Made by a program: the position numbers and the translations under genes. A model generated the notes under the pieces. It saw only the letters and a list, made by a program, of their open reading frames with translations, ran no database searches and was not told the origin of the DNA. From Methylomusa anaerophila (GTDB taxonomy: Bacteria > Bacillota > Negativicutes > Sporomusales > Sporomusaceae), in assembly GCF_003966895.1 (NCBI RefSeq), contig NZ_AP018449.1:4109501-4173500 (forward strand): a stretch of 64,000 nt of DNA. The letters run 5' to 3'. Numbering within the stretch: the stretch's first letter is position 1; the number at the start of each line of letters is the position of its first letter. Below, in pieces: positions 1-8,337 of this stretch.

Positions 1-462
1 ATTAGCCAGCAGGATATACGCGTTCTTACTTATTCCATAATTGTAAAAATCCTGGTCCACATTAGTATGGTCTGCGTATTTTGGGAATATTGATAAATCC
101 ACAATATGGATAATAAAATCGGCATAGCGGAGCAAGCCGATGGTTTGAGCCATCCCCTTACGAATGCCTTCATCCTGATGAATATGCTCAACTATGCCGC
201 AAGTATCAGTTAGTTTAAAGTTTACGGCTGTTTTACCAACAGCTATTTTTAAAACCATCGACTGGAGGCAACGAGTTTTGTGTTTGGTTGATGAGCATAA
301 TTCACGCTTCGCTTCGTCAATGGAATAATGGCGGCAGGTCGTAAGTCCGTCATAGGTTCGAAAAGTAACGTCCACATTTTTACTGCCAAGATATCCTGCA
401 AAATTTAAAGCAAACATTGTTTTGCCGGAGTTAGGTTTACCAACGATTACACACTCTCGCAT
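1..462 (-). CDS. Small GTPase-like P-loop protein next to spoVK, 3' end cut by window
   Basis: Reading from the ATG at 462-460, the first 154 codons are open to the window edge. The protein starts almost directly with a Walker A/G1 motif (GKPNSGKT, residues about 8-15). A G3-like DTCG follows at about residue 90, and the visible end reads ILLAN, where a G4 NKxD motif would begin, so the guanine-specificity loop probably lies just outside. The start is supported by a GGAGG ribosome site about 7 bases upstream and overlaps the end of spoVK by 16 bp, so the two genes are translationally coupled. The fold assignment as a Ras/Era-like GTPase comes from motifs. A role in sporulation is inferred from the coupling to spoVK only. 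The G3 cysteine (DTCG rather than DTPG or DTAG) is unusual. Confidence 0.7.
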   Translation of the reverse strand, partial: MRECVIVGKPNSGKTMFALNFAGYLGSKNVDVTFRTYDGLTTCRHYSIDEAKRELCSSTKHKTRCLQSMVLKIAVGKTAVNFKLTDTCGIVEHIHQDEGIRKGMAQTIGLLRYADFIIHIVDLSIFPKYADHTNVDQDFYNYGISKNAYILLAN

Positions 463-1415
463 TGTCCCACCTCCGCAAGATCACCCGGCTCAATTAGCAT
501 TAGTTCTTCTCTACTGATATGCTGTTTCGAAATCAAACGAACTGCTTGCCGTCTAATGGCTTTTTCAATTATATTTCGTACCGTTCTAGCATTACCGAAA
601 TTTTCTTCAGCACCTTTCTCTGACAAATTTAGAACTTTTATTAGGGCTGCTTTTGTTTGACTGGTCAGTTGATATTGCCGTTTTAGGCACATTTGTTCAG
701 CTATCTGCATTAATTCGGGTTCGTGATAATCGGGAAAATTAATATGGATAGGAAATCTCGATTTGAGGCCTGGGTTGGTCTGTAAAAAATTCTCCATTTC
801 TTTTTGATAACCAGCTAAAATGAGGATCAATTCATCCTTATGATCCTCCATTGCTTTCACCATACAATCTATAGCCTCTTTACCAAAATCTTTTTCTCCC
901 CCCCGTGCTAAGGAGTAGGCTTCATCAATAAACAGAATACCGCCGTAAGCTTTTTTTAACTGTTCTCTGGTTTTTTGAGCAGTATGGCCTATATACTCGC
1001 CTACCAAATCGGCCCGCTCTACTTCGATCAAATGCCCACGGGATAATACACCCATTTCGTTGAATATTTTGCCTAGAATACGGGCAACGGTAGTTTTTCC
1101 TGTTCCCGGATTTCCTTTAAATATCATGTGCAAGACCAAAGGCTCGGTATTGAGTTTTTCTTTTTCCCGCCGCTTTTGTATCTCAATGAACGCATATATT
1201 TCCCGCACCAATTTTTTTACTTCCGTAAGACCTATCAAATTATCTAATTCATGCAAAATGTTATCAATTCGTTGGGCTTGCGAATACTGAGCGCCAGCCG
1301 AATCGGCACGCGGGACGATATTATCCATCTCCTGCAATATGCGAAAGGCTTCTGACGGAGAAATCTCTCCGGATTTTATAGCCGACAGCACATCCTGGGG
1401 CCACGGATATGTCAT
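447..1415 (-). CDS. spoVK: Stage V sporulation protein K, AAA+ ATPase
   Basis: A CbxX/CfxQ-type AAA+ ATPase of 322 residues. Visible motifs are Walker A (GNPGTGKT), Walker B with adjacent acidic residues (ILFIDEAYSL), a sensor/arginine-finger stretch around LKSRFP, and a C-terminal lid. Bacillus SpoVK has this architecture and is needed for spore maturation; the substrate is not known to me. I start the gene at the ATG at 1415, because GAGGTG lies seven bases upstream; an open upstream extension to 1511 lacks a ribosome site and is not typical of the family. It sits downstream of the hfq terminator, so it probably has its own promoter, and its 3' end overlaps the GTPase gene. Confidence 0.93.
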   Translation of the reverse strand: MTYPWPQDVLSAIKSGEISPSEAFRILQEMDNIVPRADSAGAQYSQAQRIDNILHELDNLIGLTEVKKLVREIYAFIEIQKRREKEKLNTEPLVLHMIFKGNPGTGKTTVARILGKIFNEMGVLSRGHLIEVERADLVGEYIGHTAQKTREQLKKAYGGILFIDEAYSLARGGEKDFGKEAIDCMVKAMEDHKDELILILAGYQKEMENFLQTNPGLKSRFPIHINFPDYHEPELMQIAEQMCLKRQYQLTSQTKAALIKVLNLSEKGAEENFGNARTVRNIIEKAIRRQAVRLISKQHISREELMLIEPGDLAEVGQCESV

Positions 1416-1454
1416 CACTTTCACCTCACTGTGGCAAGGTGTATCGTGATATAC

Positions 1455-1485
1455 ATTATACGCAGAGCATCTGAAAAAGTGCCAA
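1455..1485 (-). promoter_or_regulatory. Candidate promoter for spoVK
   Basis: On the minus strand TATAAT (1460-1455) is preceded by TTGGCA (1485-1480) with a 19-bp spacer, longer than the 17 bp preferred by sigma-A. It is the only convincing -10 box between the hfq terminator and spoVK. A sporulation sigma factor could instead be used. Confidence 0.3.
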
Positions 1486-1547
1486 AAAAAAAGCGAAAGG
1501 TTTTTAAGCAAGAAGAAACAGGCCTGCTTCTCGATTCGAAACCGACA

Positions 1548-1581
1548 AAAGTACCCCAGGTAAAATTACCTGGGGTACTTT
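1548..1581 (-). terminator. Rho-independent terminator behind hfq
   Basis: A perfect 16-bp inverted repeat (1548-1563 and 1566-1581) with a two-base loop. On the minus strand the GC-rich stem is followed by TTTT. It lies between hfq and spoVK and most simply ends the miaA-hfq transcript. Confidence 0.75.
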
Positions 1582-1625
1582 CATACTGTTTGAATTAATA
1601 GTTTAACCAAATTCGAAGACCCCCA

Positions 1626-1668
1626 AACTTCGCTGGAGGCAGACTCCCCCCACCGCAACCTCGAAGTT
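1626..1668. repeat. Hairpin-forming intergenic element after hfq
   Basis: Arms AACTTCG (1626-1632) and CGAAGTT (1662-1668) enclose a GC-rich core that contains a second small stem (GGAG/CTCC). It starts about 20 bp beyond the hfq stop codon, ahead of the 1548 terminator. No second copy was found in this window, so repeat-family membership is unproven. Confidence 0.45.
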
Positions 1669-1686
1669 AGCTGAGCTAAAACGGGT

Positions 1687-1947
1687 TCACTTATCCACCT
1701 TTACGAGATCTTCTTTTTTCTCATGGATACTGGCAGATAGCGGACGAAAGGGAGTAATGGTTGAAATTGCATGTTTATATACCAATTGCTGCTTACTATC
1801 GTTTTCGATTATAACAGTAAAATTATCGAATCCCTTTACTGCGCCACGCAATTGAAAACCGTTAACCAAATATATAATGACGGGAACATTTTCTTTGCGT
1901 ACTTGATTGAGGAAACTATCCTGAAGATTAATTACTTTATTGGTCAA
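1687..1947 (-). CDS. hfq: RNA chaperone Hfq
   Basis: An 86-residue Sm-like protein that forms hexameric rings and binds small RNAs and A-rich mRNA. The Sm1 motif is recognisable in the stretch around [16 protein letters not shown] and the Sm2 motif ends in [10 protein letters not shown]; the N-terminal QDSFLN helix is the usual Hfq start. The C-terminal tail is short, as in Gram-positive Hfq. The start codon is TTG, supported by GGAGGGG upstream. It follows miaA by about 40 bp, the arrangement known from many bacteria, and is followed by a strong hairpin terminator. Confidence 0.97.
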   Translation of the reverse strand: MTNKVINLQDSFLNQVRKENVPVIIYLVNGFQLRGAVKGFDNFTVIIENDSKQQLVYKHAISTITPFRPLSASIHEKKEDLVKVDK

Positions 1948-1985
1948 AAGAAACCCCTCCGATATAATATTTACCTGTTGTTATT

Positions 1986-2921
1986 CTACCCTATACCATA
2001 CTTTTCCGCAATATAATTGTAAACTATTTCCAATATTTTATCGTACTCATCAAATTTGCCAAGATCAATCCACTCTATGTAGGGCATCTTCCGGTACCAG
2101 GTCAACTGTCTTTTAGCAAAGTTTCTGGTAGCTTTTTTAATGTTCTCAATAGCAACGGCCAAATCCACTTGTCCCGCAAGATACTCGACTATCTCTTTGT
2201 AGCCAATGCCTTGCATAGCCTGAGACTCACTGGGTACACCCCTATTTAATAAATTGGCTACTTCCTCCACCAAGCCTTGAGAAATCATACAGTCGACGCG
2301 TGTGTGTATTCTTTCATAAAGAATCGACCGGTCAATATTGAAACCTAAAACTAGAGCATCGTAAAGAAGTCCTGTTTCCGGAAGTTTATTTTGAGATATT
2401 TTTTCGCCCCCTAGGTAATATACTTCTAAAGCCCTGATAACTCGTCGGACATCGTTGGGATGAAGACGATTAGCCACTTCCGGCAATACTTCTTTAAGTA
2501 TATTATGGAGGTACGGATTTCCCCGTTCTTTCGCGATAGATGCCAGCTTGCCACGCAATTCTTCATTGCCATTCGCATGACTAAACTGATAATCTTCAAT
2601 AAGAGCTTTAACGTATAGCCCGGTTCCACCTGCCAAAATCGGGATTAGCTGTCGATCATTAATATCAGAAATAAGCTTTCTTGCCCGTTGTTGAAACTCT
2701 ACAACACTAAATTCCTCATAAGGCTCTAGAATGTCAATCAGATGATGGGAAATACCTGCGCGTTCCCTAAGGTCGGGTTTGGCAGTTCCAACATTCAGCC
2801 CACGATAGACTAACATCGAGTCGCCAGAGATGATTTCAGTTTTTAATAATTTCGCCAAATCTATACTAATCTTGGTTTTTCCAACGGCTGTAGGCCCGAT
2901 GATGGCTATTAGGCGTTCCAT
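1986..2921 (-). CDS. miaA: tRNA dimethylallyltransferase
   Basis: A 311-residue enzyme that transfers a dimethylallyl group to N6 of adenosine 37 in tRNAs reading codons that begin with U. The P-loop GPTAVGKT is at residues 9-16, followed by the family stretch SGDSMLVYRGLNVGTAKP and the conserved RQLTWYRK near the C-terminus. Its product is the substrate of MiaB, encoded upstream at 8338-9741. The ATG follows a GGGAGG ribosome site inside the end of the preceding methyltransferase gene (13-bp overlap), indicating coupled translation. Confidence 0.97.
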   Translation of the reverse strand: MERLIAIIGPTAVGKTKISIDLAKLLKTEIISGDSMLVYRGLNVGTAKPDLRERAGISHHLIDILEPYEEFSVVEFQQRARKLISDINDRQLIPILAGGTGLYVKALIEDYQFSHANGNEELRGKLASIAKERGNPYLHNILKEVLPEVANRLHPNDVRRVIRALEVYYLGGEKISQNKLPETGLLYDALVLGFNIDRSILYERIHTRVDCMISQGLVEEVANLLNRGVPSESQAMQGIGYKEIVEYLAGQVDLAVAIENIKKATRNFAKRQLTWYRKMPYIEWIDLGKFDEYDKILEIVYNYIAEKYGIG

Positions 2922-3745
2922 CTCTCAGCCTCCCTAACCTTTTGCCCTAGAGATGACTGATCGCAATGAATGATCCCGTATTTGATGCGGCTGTATTTGC
3001 CTCCGAAAAAACGGTTAATACCTAATTTGGCAAATTGCTCACTATCCCGCCCATCTTTAATGACTACCCGTTTTTTTGCTATTCGCATAGCTTCCTCAAC
3101 CGCATCGACGGTAACCGGCTGCTTGTCTGTCAAATACCTTAACGGTTTCATGCAGGAACTTCTATAAACAGGCTGACGAAACATTGGGTCAAAATAAACT
3201 ATGTCAAAACTATTATCCGGAAGAGAATGAAAATAGTCCATGTAGTCTATATTTTTAACTTCAATTCGCCGCAAAGATTCAGTAATCTTAAGTTCATCAT
3301 TTGCAAGTATAAAGCGACTGAGCCCGCTACCGGTGACTAGAGCAATAACAGGGGAACTTTCCAATCCAACAACACGACCTTTGCTTCCTGCCACAAAATT
3401 TGCAACTATGGCGTCGGTGGCTAAACCTAAAGTACAGTCAAGCACCGAATTGCCAAAGGCCAATTCCATTGCGTCTATCATATGGTCATGTTTTCCAATT
3501 ATGATATTTTTTATTCGCAATTCAGCCATGCTTAAATGAAAAAAATACTCTCCCCCTGGTGTGTGCACTACCGGTCCGTTACTGGTAGCCACCAATACCA
3601 TGTCTGCATGAAATTGATCTTTGAGATTGTTGAGAGAAGTCCGTCCCCGTGGAGTAAAAGGAACAGCCAATTTTTTCGCAATCTCCCGCCCGCAATCGAT
3701 TATTTCCCAAGACGGCTCTTGTATGGTAGTAACTACAATATCCAT
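2909..3745 (-). CDS. Class I SAM-dependent methyltransferase, RsmJ-like
   Basis: A 278-residue protein with a Rossmann-type SAM-binding fold. Motif I is the VLDCTLGLATDA stretch near residue 105, and a catalytic-type DPMF follows around residue 190. DPMF and the C-terminal sequence resemble the PF04445 family that contains E. coli RsmJ (16S rRNA m2G1516), but this protein carries an extra N-terminal region of about 90 residues, so the substrate is uncertain. I choose the ATG at 3745, preceded by AGGTGG; a TTG nine codons upstream is possible but falls inside a hairpin. It is coupled to miaA by a 13-bp overlap. Confidence 0.75.
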   Translation of the reverse strand: MDIVVTTIQEPSWEIIDCGREIAKKLAVPFTPRGRTSLNNLKDQFHADMVLVATSNGPVVHTPGGEYFFHLSMAELRIKNIIIGKHDHMIDAMELAFGNSVLDCTLGLATDAIVANFVAGSKGRVVGLESSPVIALVTGSGLSRFILANDELKITESLRRIEVKNIDYMDYFHSLPDNSFDIVYFDPMFRQPVYRSSCMKPLRYLTDKQPVTVDAVEEAMRIAKKRVVIKDGRDSEQFAKLGINRFFGGKYSRIKYGIIHCDQSSLGQKVREAERWNA

Positions 3746-3761
3746 ATAACCACCTATTAAA

Positions 3762-3781
3762 GCGTGTTTCAAAAAACACGC
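3762..3781 (-). promoter_or_regulatory. Small hairpin in the leader of the methyltransferase-miaA-hfq unit
   Basis: A perfect 8-bp inverted repeat GCGTGTTT/AAACACGC with a four-base loop, followed on the minus strand by TTTAAT and then the AGGTGG ribosome site. It could be a weak terminator behind mutL or a leader hairpin. Confidence 0.4.
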
Positions 3782-3793
3782 AACCTTAATTTA

Positions 3794-3920
3794 AGGAGGC
3801 TGGTTCAAAATGTTCAGATGCTAGGCGTGACGAGGACGCGAGCGGAACAGTACAGTTAAGTACGTGCAGTGAGCGCCCGCAGGAGCAACAACGCAGATGG
3901 GCGTTTTGAACCAGCCTCCT
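3794..3920. repeat. Dispersed palindromic element, family A, copy 1
   Basis: A 127-bp element with perfect 17-bp terminal inverted repeats (3794-3810 and 3904-3920). Its right end touches the last base of the mutL stop codon. The conserved end sequences GGTTCAAAATGTTCAGATG and GCAGATGGGCGTTTTGAACC recur at 26029-26089 (reverse orientation, core deleted), and a diverged copy lies at 33155-33332. No open reading frame is credible inside it. Position directly after a stop codon and strong self-complementarity resemble REP or MITE-like intergenic elements. It may act as the mutL terminator or a 3'-end stabiliser. Confidence 0.8.
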
Positions 3921-5731
3921 CAGGTACGTTTAAACATTTTAGCCAGCTCCGCGAAGCTCACTCTTATCGTGGTAGGTCGTCCATGCGGGCACGTATAGGG
4001 AAATTGTATACTTCCCAGTTCAGTAAGCAGGGCTTGCATCTGACGCATATTCAAAAGATCTCCGGCTTTAATCGCAGCCCGGCAGGCGGCAATTTGCAGA
4101 TAGGAATGGCGCAGTGTTTCCGGAGTTGGCTGGTGCATGTTTTGCATTAAACTTAATACTTGTCGAATTATAGGCTCAGCTTCATCTACCGGAATGTCGG
4201 CAGGGGTTTCTTCTAACCGCATTGTATCAGGCCCCGTTTGTTCTAACGTAAACCCCAAGTCATAAAAGAGAGGTTTATGTTCAGCGATGATATCACAATC
4301 AGATGAAGAAAATTCAAGAAAGACAGGAACCAATAGTTGTTGCGAGGGTATTCGTCCTGCCGCTCTGCCTAATCGTTCATACATTATTCTCTCATGGGCG
4401 GCGTGCTGATCAATAATATAAAGGCCGTCATCACCTTGCGCGATAATGTAACAAGAGTCAATTTGCCCCAGAGGCACAAGTTGGAGCGATGCTGCACCGG
4501 TTTCGGGCATGGGGTCCTGGTGCCCATAGTCTTTCTCCTGCCTGATTATGTCCCTGGCTTCTGCGAACGAGAGTTTGTCAGGATTATCCTGCCACAATAG
4601 CTGCGGTTTTGGCAGAGTATGAAAATATGTTTTTCCTGCTGTATTGGGAGAAGAGATTCCCTGATCATGAAAAAAGTTATTATGAGTCGGTGCAACAGTG
4701 GCTGCTGCTATACTTCCTTCTTTTGCATCCTTATCCGGCAATTTATTGGCAAGGGCTTCTAAAATCGCTTTATAGACGATTCGGTATATTTGCTGTTCAT
4801 CACTGAATTTAACTTCCTTCTTCTGAGGATGGACATTTACATCAATACTGTTCAGAGGAATCATTACGTCTAAAACAACTAACGGATTACCATTTTTGGG
4901 AACCAGCGAAAAATAGCCATTGTCTAATGCTTTTACAAGCATTCGATTGTTTACTACCCGTTTATTTACAATGAACGTTTGCCATTGTCTACCGCTTTTT
5001 AATAAAGCCGGTTTCCCCACAAATCCCGCTATGGTGATCTCATCTTGAAAATACTGAACAGGAATAAGATCCGGCGCTACCTTATGTCCGTACATACAGG
5101 CGATTACATCTTGTAGCTTTCCATTTCCGGTAGTCAGCAGTACTATTTTCTTATTATTTATAAATTTAAAAGCAATATTGGGGTTCGATAAAGCCAGCTT
5201 GCCAATAATATCGCTGATATGGCCACTTTCAGCAGTAACTGATTTCAAAAACTTTCGTCTGGCAGGTGTGTTAAAGAAAAGGTCTTCGACGACTACCGAA
5301 GTACCAATCCCGGCGCCGACTTCCTGAATAGGTTCGACTATGCCGCCGTTCAATGCCACTTGTGCAGCCAGATCGTCTCCCATCTGCCGGGTAGTCAGAG
5401 TAAACTTGGAAACCGCTCCAATACTGGGAAGGGCTTCACCGCGAAAACCTAACGTAGAAATAGCCGTAAGATCAGCAGCATTTTTAATTTTACTGGTAGC
5501 GTGCCGCAGGATGGATAACTCGGCATCTTGACGACTCATACCTATTCCATCATCAGTAACCCTGATATAACTGGTGCCACCCTCGGCAATTTCAACCTCA
5601 ATGCTCTTACTGCCGGCATCAATAGAGTTTTCAACCAGTTCTTTGACAACCGCCGCCGGACGCTCAACCACTTCACCGGCGGCTATCTTATTCGCAGTAT
5701 TTTCATCAAGTACCTTTATTCTTGCGATCAT
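3920..5731 (-). CDS. mutL: DNA mismatch repair endonuclease MutL
   Basis: A 603-residue GHKL ATPase. The N-terminal half shows the ATP-binding motifs ENSIDAG, DDGIGM and GFRGEAL. The C-terminal domain carries DQHAAHERIMYE, ACRAAIKAGD and CPHGRPT, the metal-binding endonuclease motifs of MutL proteins from bacteria without MutH, so this MutL is expected to nick the nascent strand itself. Its ATG overlaps the mutS stop codon by 4 bp (ATGA), so the mismatch repair pair is translationally coupled. A family A palindrome follows immediately. Confidence 0.97.
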   Translation of the reverse strand: MIARIKVLDENTANKIAAGEVVERPAAVVKELVENSIDAGSKSIEVEIAEGGTSYIRVTDDGIGMSRQDAELSILRHATSKIKNAADLTAISTLGFRGEALPSIGAVSKFTLTTRQMGDDLAAQVALNGGIVEPIQEVGAGIGTSVVVEDLFFNTPARRKFLKSVTAESGHISDIIGKLALSNPNIAFKFINNKKIVLLTTGNGKLQDVIACMYGHKVAPDLIPVQYFQDEITIAGFVGKPALLKSGRQWQTFIVNKRVVNNRMLVKALDNGYFSLVPKNGNPLVVLDVMIPLNSIDVNVHPQKKEVKFSDEQQIYRIVYKAILEALANKLPDKDAKEGSIAAATVAPTHNNFFHDQGISSPNTAGKTYFHTLPKPQLLWQDNPDKLSFAEARDIIRQEKDYGHQDPMPETGAASLQLVPLGQIDSCYIIAQGDDGLYIIDQHAAHERIMYERLGRAAGRIPSQQLLVPVFLEFSSSDCDIIAEHKPLFYDLGFTLEQTGPDTMRLEETPADIPVDEAEPIIRQVLSLMQNMHQPTPETLRHSYLQIAACRAAIKAGDLLNMRQMQALLTELGSIQFPYTCPHGRPTTIRVSFAELAKMFKRT

Positions 5732-8334
5732 ATACTACCGGTTTCCTTTCTTGCCTTATTCTGCAGACGATAAAGAATGTTTAAAGCCTCTAACGGAGTT
5801 GTTGACAGTATATCAATTGTCAATATTTCGTCGGCAACGCTGGAAGAAAACAGCGATACAGGCGTGATAGTGCTTGTAGCAGCTATTTGCTCCCTGCTTT
5901 GCTGCGAAACCGACACTATACTCTTACTGGCCTCTAATTCCTGCAATACCTGTTGGGCCCGTTCAATAATACGTTTTGGCAGACCGGCAAGTTGGGCTAC
6001 GTGAATACCGTAGCTTTTGTCAGCTCCGCCAGGGACGATGCGTCGTAAAAAAACAATATCACTGCCACGCTCTTTTACCGCAATGGAATAATTCTTTATT
6101 ACCCTGCTGGTGTCAGCCAAGTCCGTAAGTTCGTGGTAATGAGTTGCAAACAACGTTTTCGCTCCGACTTTGTCCCGGATATATTCAACTACCGCCCTAG
6201 CAATACTCATTCCATCAAAGGTGCTGGTTCCCCTGCCGATTTCATCAAGAATGATTAAACTTCTGGCTGATGCATATTTTACAATTTGCGCTACTTCATT
6301 CATCTCTACCATGAATGTGCTTTGACCTGTAGCCAAATCATCACTTGCGCCCACACGGGTAAAGATTCTATCCACGGTGCAGATTGAAGCTTCACGGACA
6401 GGTATAAAGCTGCCGGTTTGTGCCATAAGGGTTAATAACGCCACCTGACGCATGTAAGTCGATTTACCTGCCATATTAGGCCCTGTAATGATCATAATTT
6501 CGCTGTCATTATGATTCAAGGTTGTGTCATTGGGTACAAACATTTCACGTTTTAGAAGACGCTCCACTACCGGATGACGGCCATCTTTAACAATAATTTC
6601 CGAGTTATGATTTAATTGCGGTCGAACATAATTATAGCGGGCAGCCGCTTCAGCCAAGCCTGTGATTACATCAAGTTGGGCAATTTGTCTTGCTGTCAGT
6701 TGAATGTCCTGTAGACGTTCTTTTATATAATCGCGAATGGTGAGAAAGAGCTGATACTCAATATTGACAATTTTCTCTTGCGCACCTAAAATTTTAGTTT
6801 CAAAATCCTTTAATTCCGGCGTAATATACCGCTCTGCATTTACCAGTGTCTGCTTACGTACATAGTTGGGGGGTACTGCCGCGGAATTGGCGTGAGTTAC
6901 CTCAATGTAATAACCAAATATTTTATTGTAGCCAACCTTTAAAGACTTGATGCCGGTAATTTCCCGCTCCTTTGCTTCCATTTCCTGAATTAATTGTTTG
7001 CTATCCCGGGCCAAGCTACGCAGTTCATCTAACTCCAGATCATAGCCCTGTCTGATAATATTGCCCTCCCGAACTGACAGAGGCGGGTTATCCACAATGG
7101 CTGCAGCAATCATATTAACAACATTGGCATGAGTGTTAAGGGAAAGATTTATGTCTAGCCAAAATTTCGCTCCACAACTGTTGAGACGCTCTTTAATTGC
7201 CGGCAGTACCGCAAGGGAAGCTTTCAACGACACTAAATCCCTGGCGCTGGCCGTCCCCACTTCGATTCTGGTCATGATCCGTTCGAAGTCGTATATTTTC
7301 CCCAATTCTTCAATCATCTGTTCCCGCAGGGTAGGCTTTTGCACAAACTCCTCGATTGCATCCTGGCGTCGGATAATTTGTAAGGGATTAATCAGGGGAA
7401 ATTCCATCCATTTTTTCAGAAGACGTCCGCCCATGGCTGTTTTAGTGAAATCCAGCACTGATAATAAAGTGTCTTTTCGTCCTCCATCCCGCATGTTTCT
7501 AGTAATCTCAAGATTGCGTAAAGTAGCGGCATCCAAAACCAGGTATTCCTTAGTGTCCAAATTAATGAGCCGATTAATATGGGATAGGTCATTCTTAACT
7601 GTATAGTGGAGATAATAAAGCAAATACCCCAGCGAAGATAACACACAAGGGTTTCCGGGTAACTCTTCCGGTGAGAAATGCCGTTGAGGAAGTTGCTCCG
7701 CCTGGGTGACATCATCTACAACCAATGTGGTTTGGGCACAACTGGGAATCCGCTGGGAAACAAAAGAACTAATAGTATCTAAACTATGTATCTTGCCAAC
7801 AGTCACTAATTCAGACGGCATCAGGCGGAATAATTGATCACAAACTGCCGTCAAACGGGAGTTCCCGGCAAATAAAGTCCATAGGCACTCCCCTGTCGAT
7901 ATGTCGGCAGCGGATAAACTGATAGTATCATCTTCTTCATATAGAAGGACAAGATAATTGTTCCCTGTTTCTGAGAGTAAAAGTTCGGATAGAATAGTAC
8001 CGGGTGTAATGATTTTGATAACTTCCCTGCGTACAATTCCTTTTGTTTGTTTGGGATCCTCAACTTGTTCGCAGATGGCAACTTTATAACCTTTATTAAT
8101 CAGCTTGGTAATGTAACTCTCAACCGCGTGATAAGGAACACCGCACATCGGAACCCGGATGTTATGCCCTCCCTCCCGGGAAGTCAAAGTAATTTCCAGC
8201 TCTCTCGCAGCCAATTCAGCATCTTCAAAAAACATCTCATAAAAGTCACCCAGCCGGAAAAACAATATTTCATTGGGATGTTTACTTTTAATATCCCGAT
8301 ATTGCTCCATCATGGGAGTATAACTTGCCGTCAT
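5728..8334 (-). CDS. mutS: DNA mismatch recognition protein MutS
   Basis: An 868-residue MutS1. The mismatch-reading FYEMF motif (the Phe-x-Glu wedge) is near residue 32, and the C-terminal ABC-type ATPase has Walker A GPNMAGKS, the signature around DLATGQSTFMVEM, Walker B IILDEIGRGTS and the switch ATHYHEL. The length is normal. It lies 3 bp after miaB and overlaps mutL by 4 bp, so miaB-mutS-mutL form one transcription unit, driven most simply by the promoter at 9781-9809. Confidence 0.98.
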   Translation of the reverse strand: MTASYTPMMEQYRDIKSKHPNEILFFRLGDFYEMFFEDAELAARELEITLTSREGGHNIRVPMCGVPYHAVESYITKLINKGYKVAICEQVEDPKQTKGIVRREVIKIITPGTILSELLLSETGNNYLVLLYEEDDTISLSAADISTGECLWTLFAGNSRLTAVCDQLFRLMPSELVTVGKIHSLDTISSFVSQRIPSCAQTTLVVDDVTQAEQLPQRHFSPEELPGNPCVLSSLGYLLYYLHYTVKNDLSHINRLINLDTKEYLVLDAATLRNLEITRNMRDGGRKDTLLSVLDFTKTAMGGRLLKKWMEFPLINPLQIIRRQDAIEEFVQKPTLREQMIEELGKIYDFERIMTRIEVGTASARDLVSLKASLAVLPAIKERLNSCGAKFWLDINLSLNTHANVVNMIAAAIVDNPPLSVREGNIIRQGYDLELDELRSLARDSKQLIQEMEAKEREITGIKSLKVGYNKIFGYYIEVTHANSAAVPPNYVRKQTLVNAERYITPELKDFETKILGAQEKIVNIEYQLFLTIRDYIKERLQDIQLTARQIAQLDVITGLAEAAARYNYVRPQLNHNSEIIVKDGRHPVVERLLKREMFVPNDTTLNHNDSEIMIITGPNMAGKSTYMRQVALLTLMAQTGSFIPVREASICTVDRIFTRVGASDDLATGQSTFMVEMNEVAQIVKYASARSLIILDEIGRGTSTFDGMSIARAVVEYIRDKVGAKTLFATHYHELTDLADTSRVIKNYSIAVKERGSDIVFLRRIVPGGADKSYGIHVAQLAGLPKRIIERAQQVLQELEASKSIVSVSQQSREQIAATSTITPVSLFSSSVADEILTIDILSTTPLEALNILYRLQNKARKETGSI

Positions 8335-8337
8335 GAA

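Noticed and set aside
7133-7606. A 157-codon plus-strand frame
   Set aside because: Lies wholly antisense to mutS, shows Ser/Arg-rich antisense composition and has no ribosome site.
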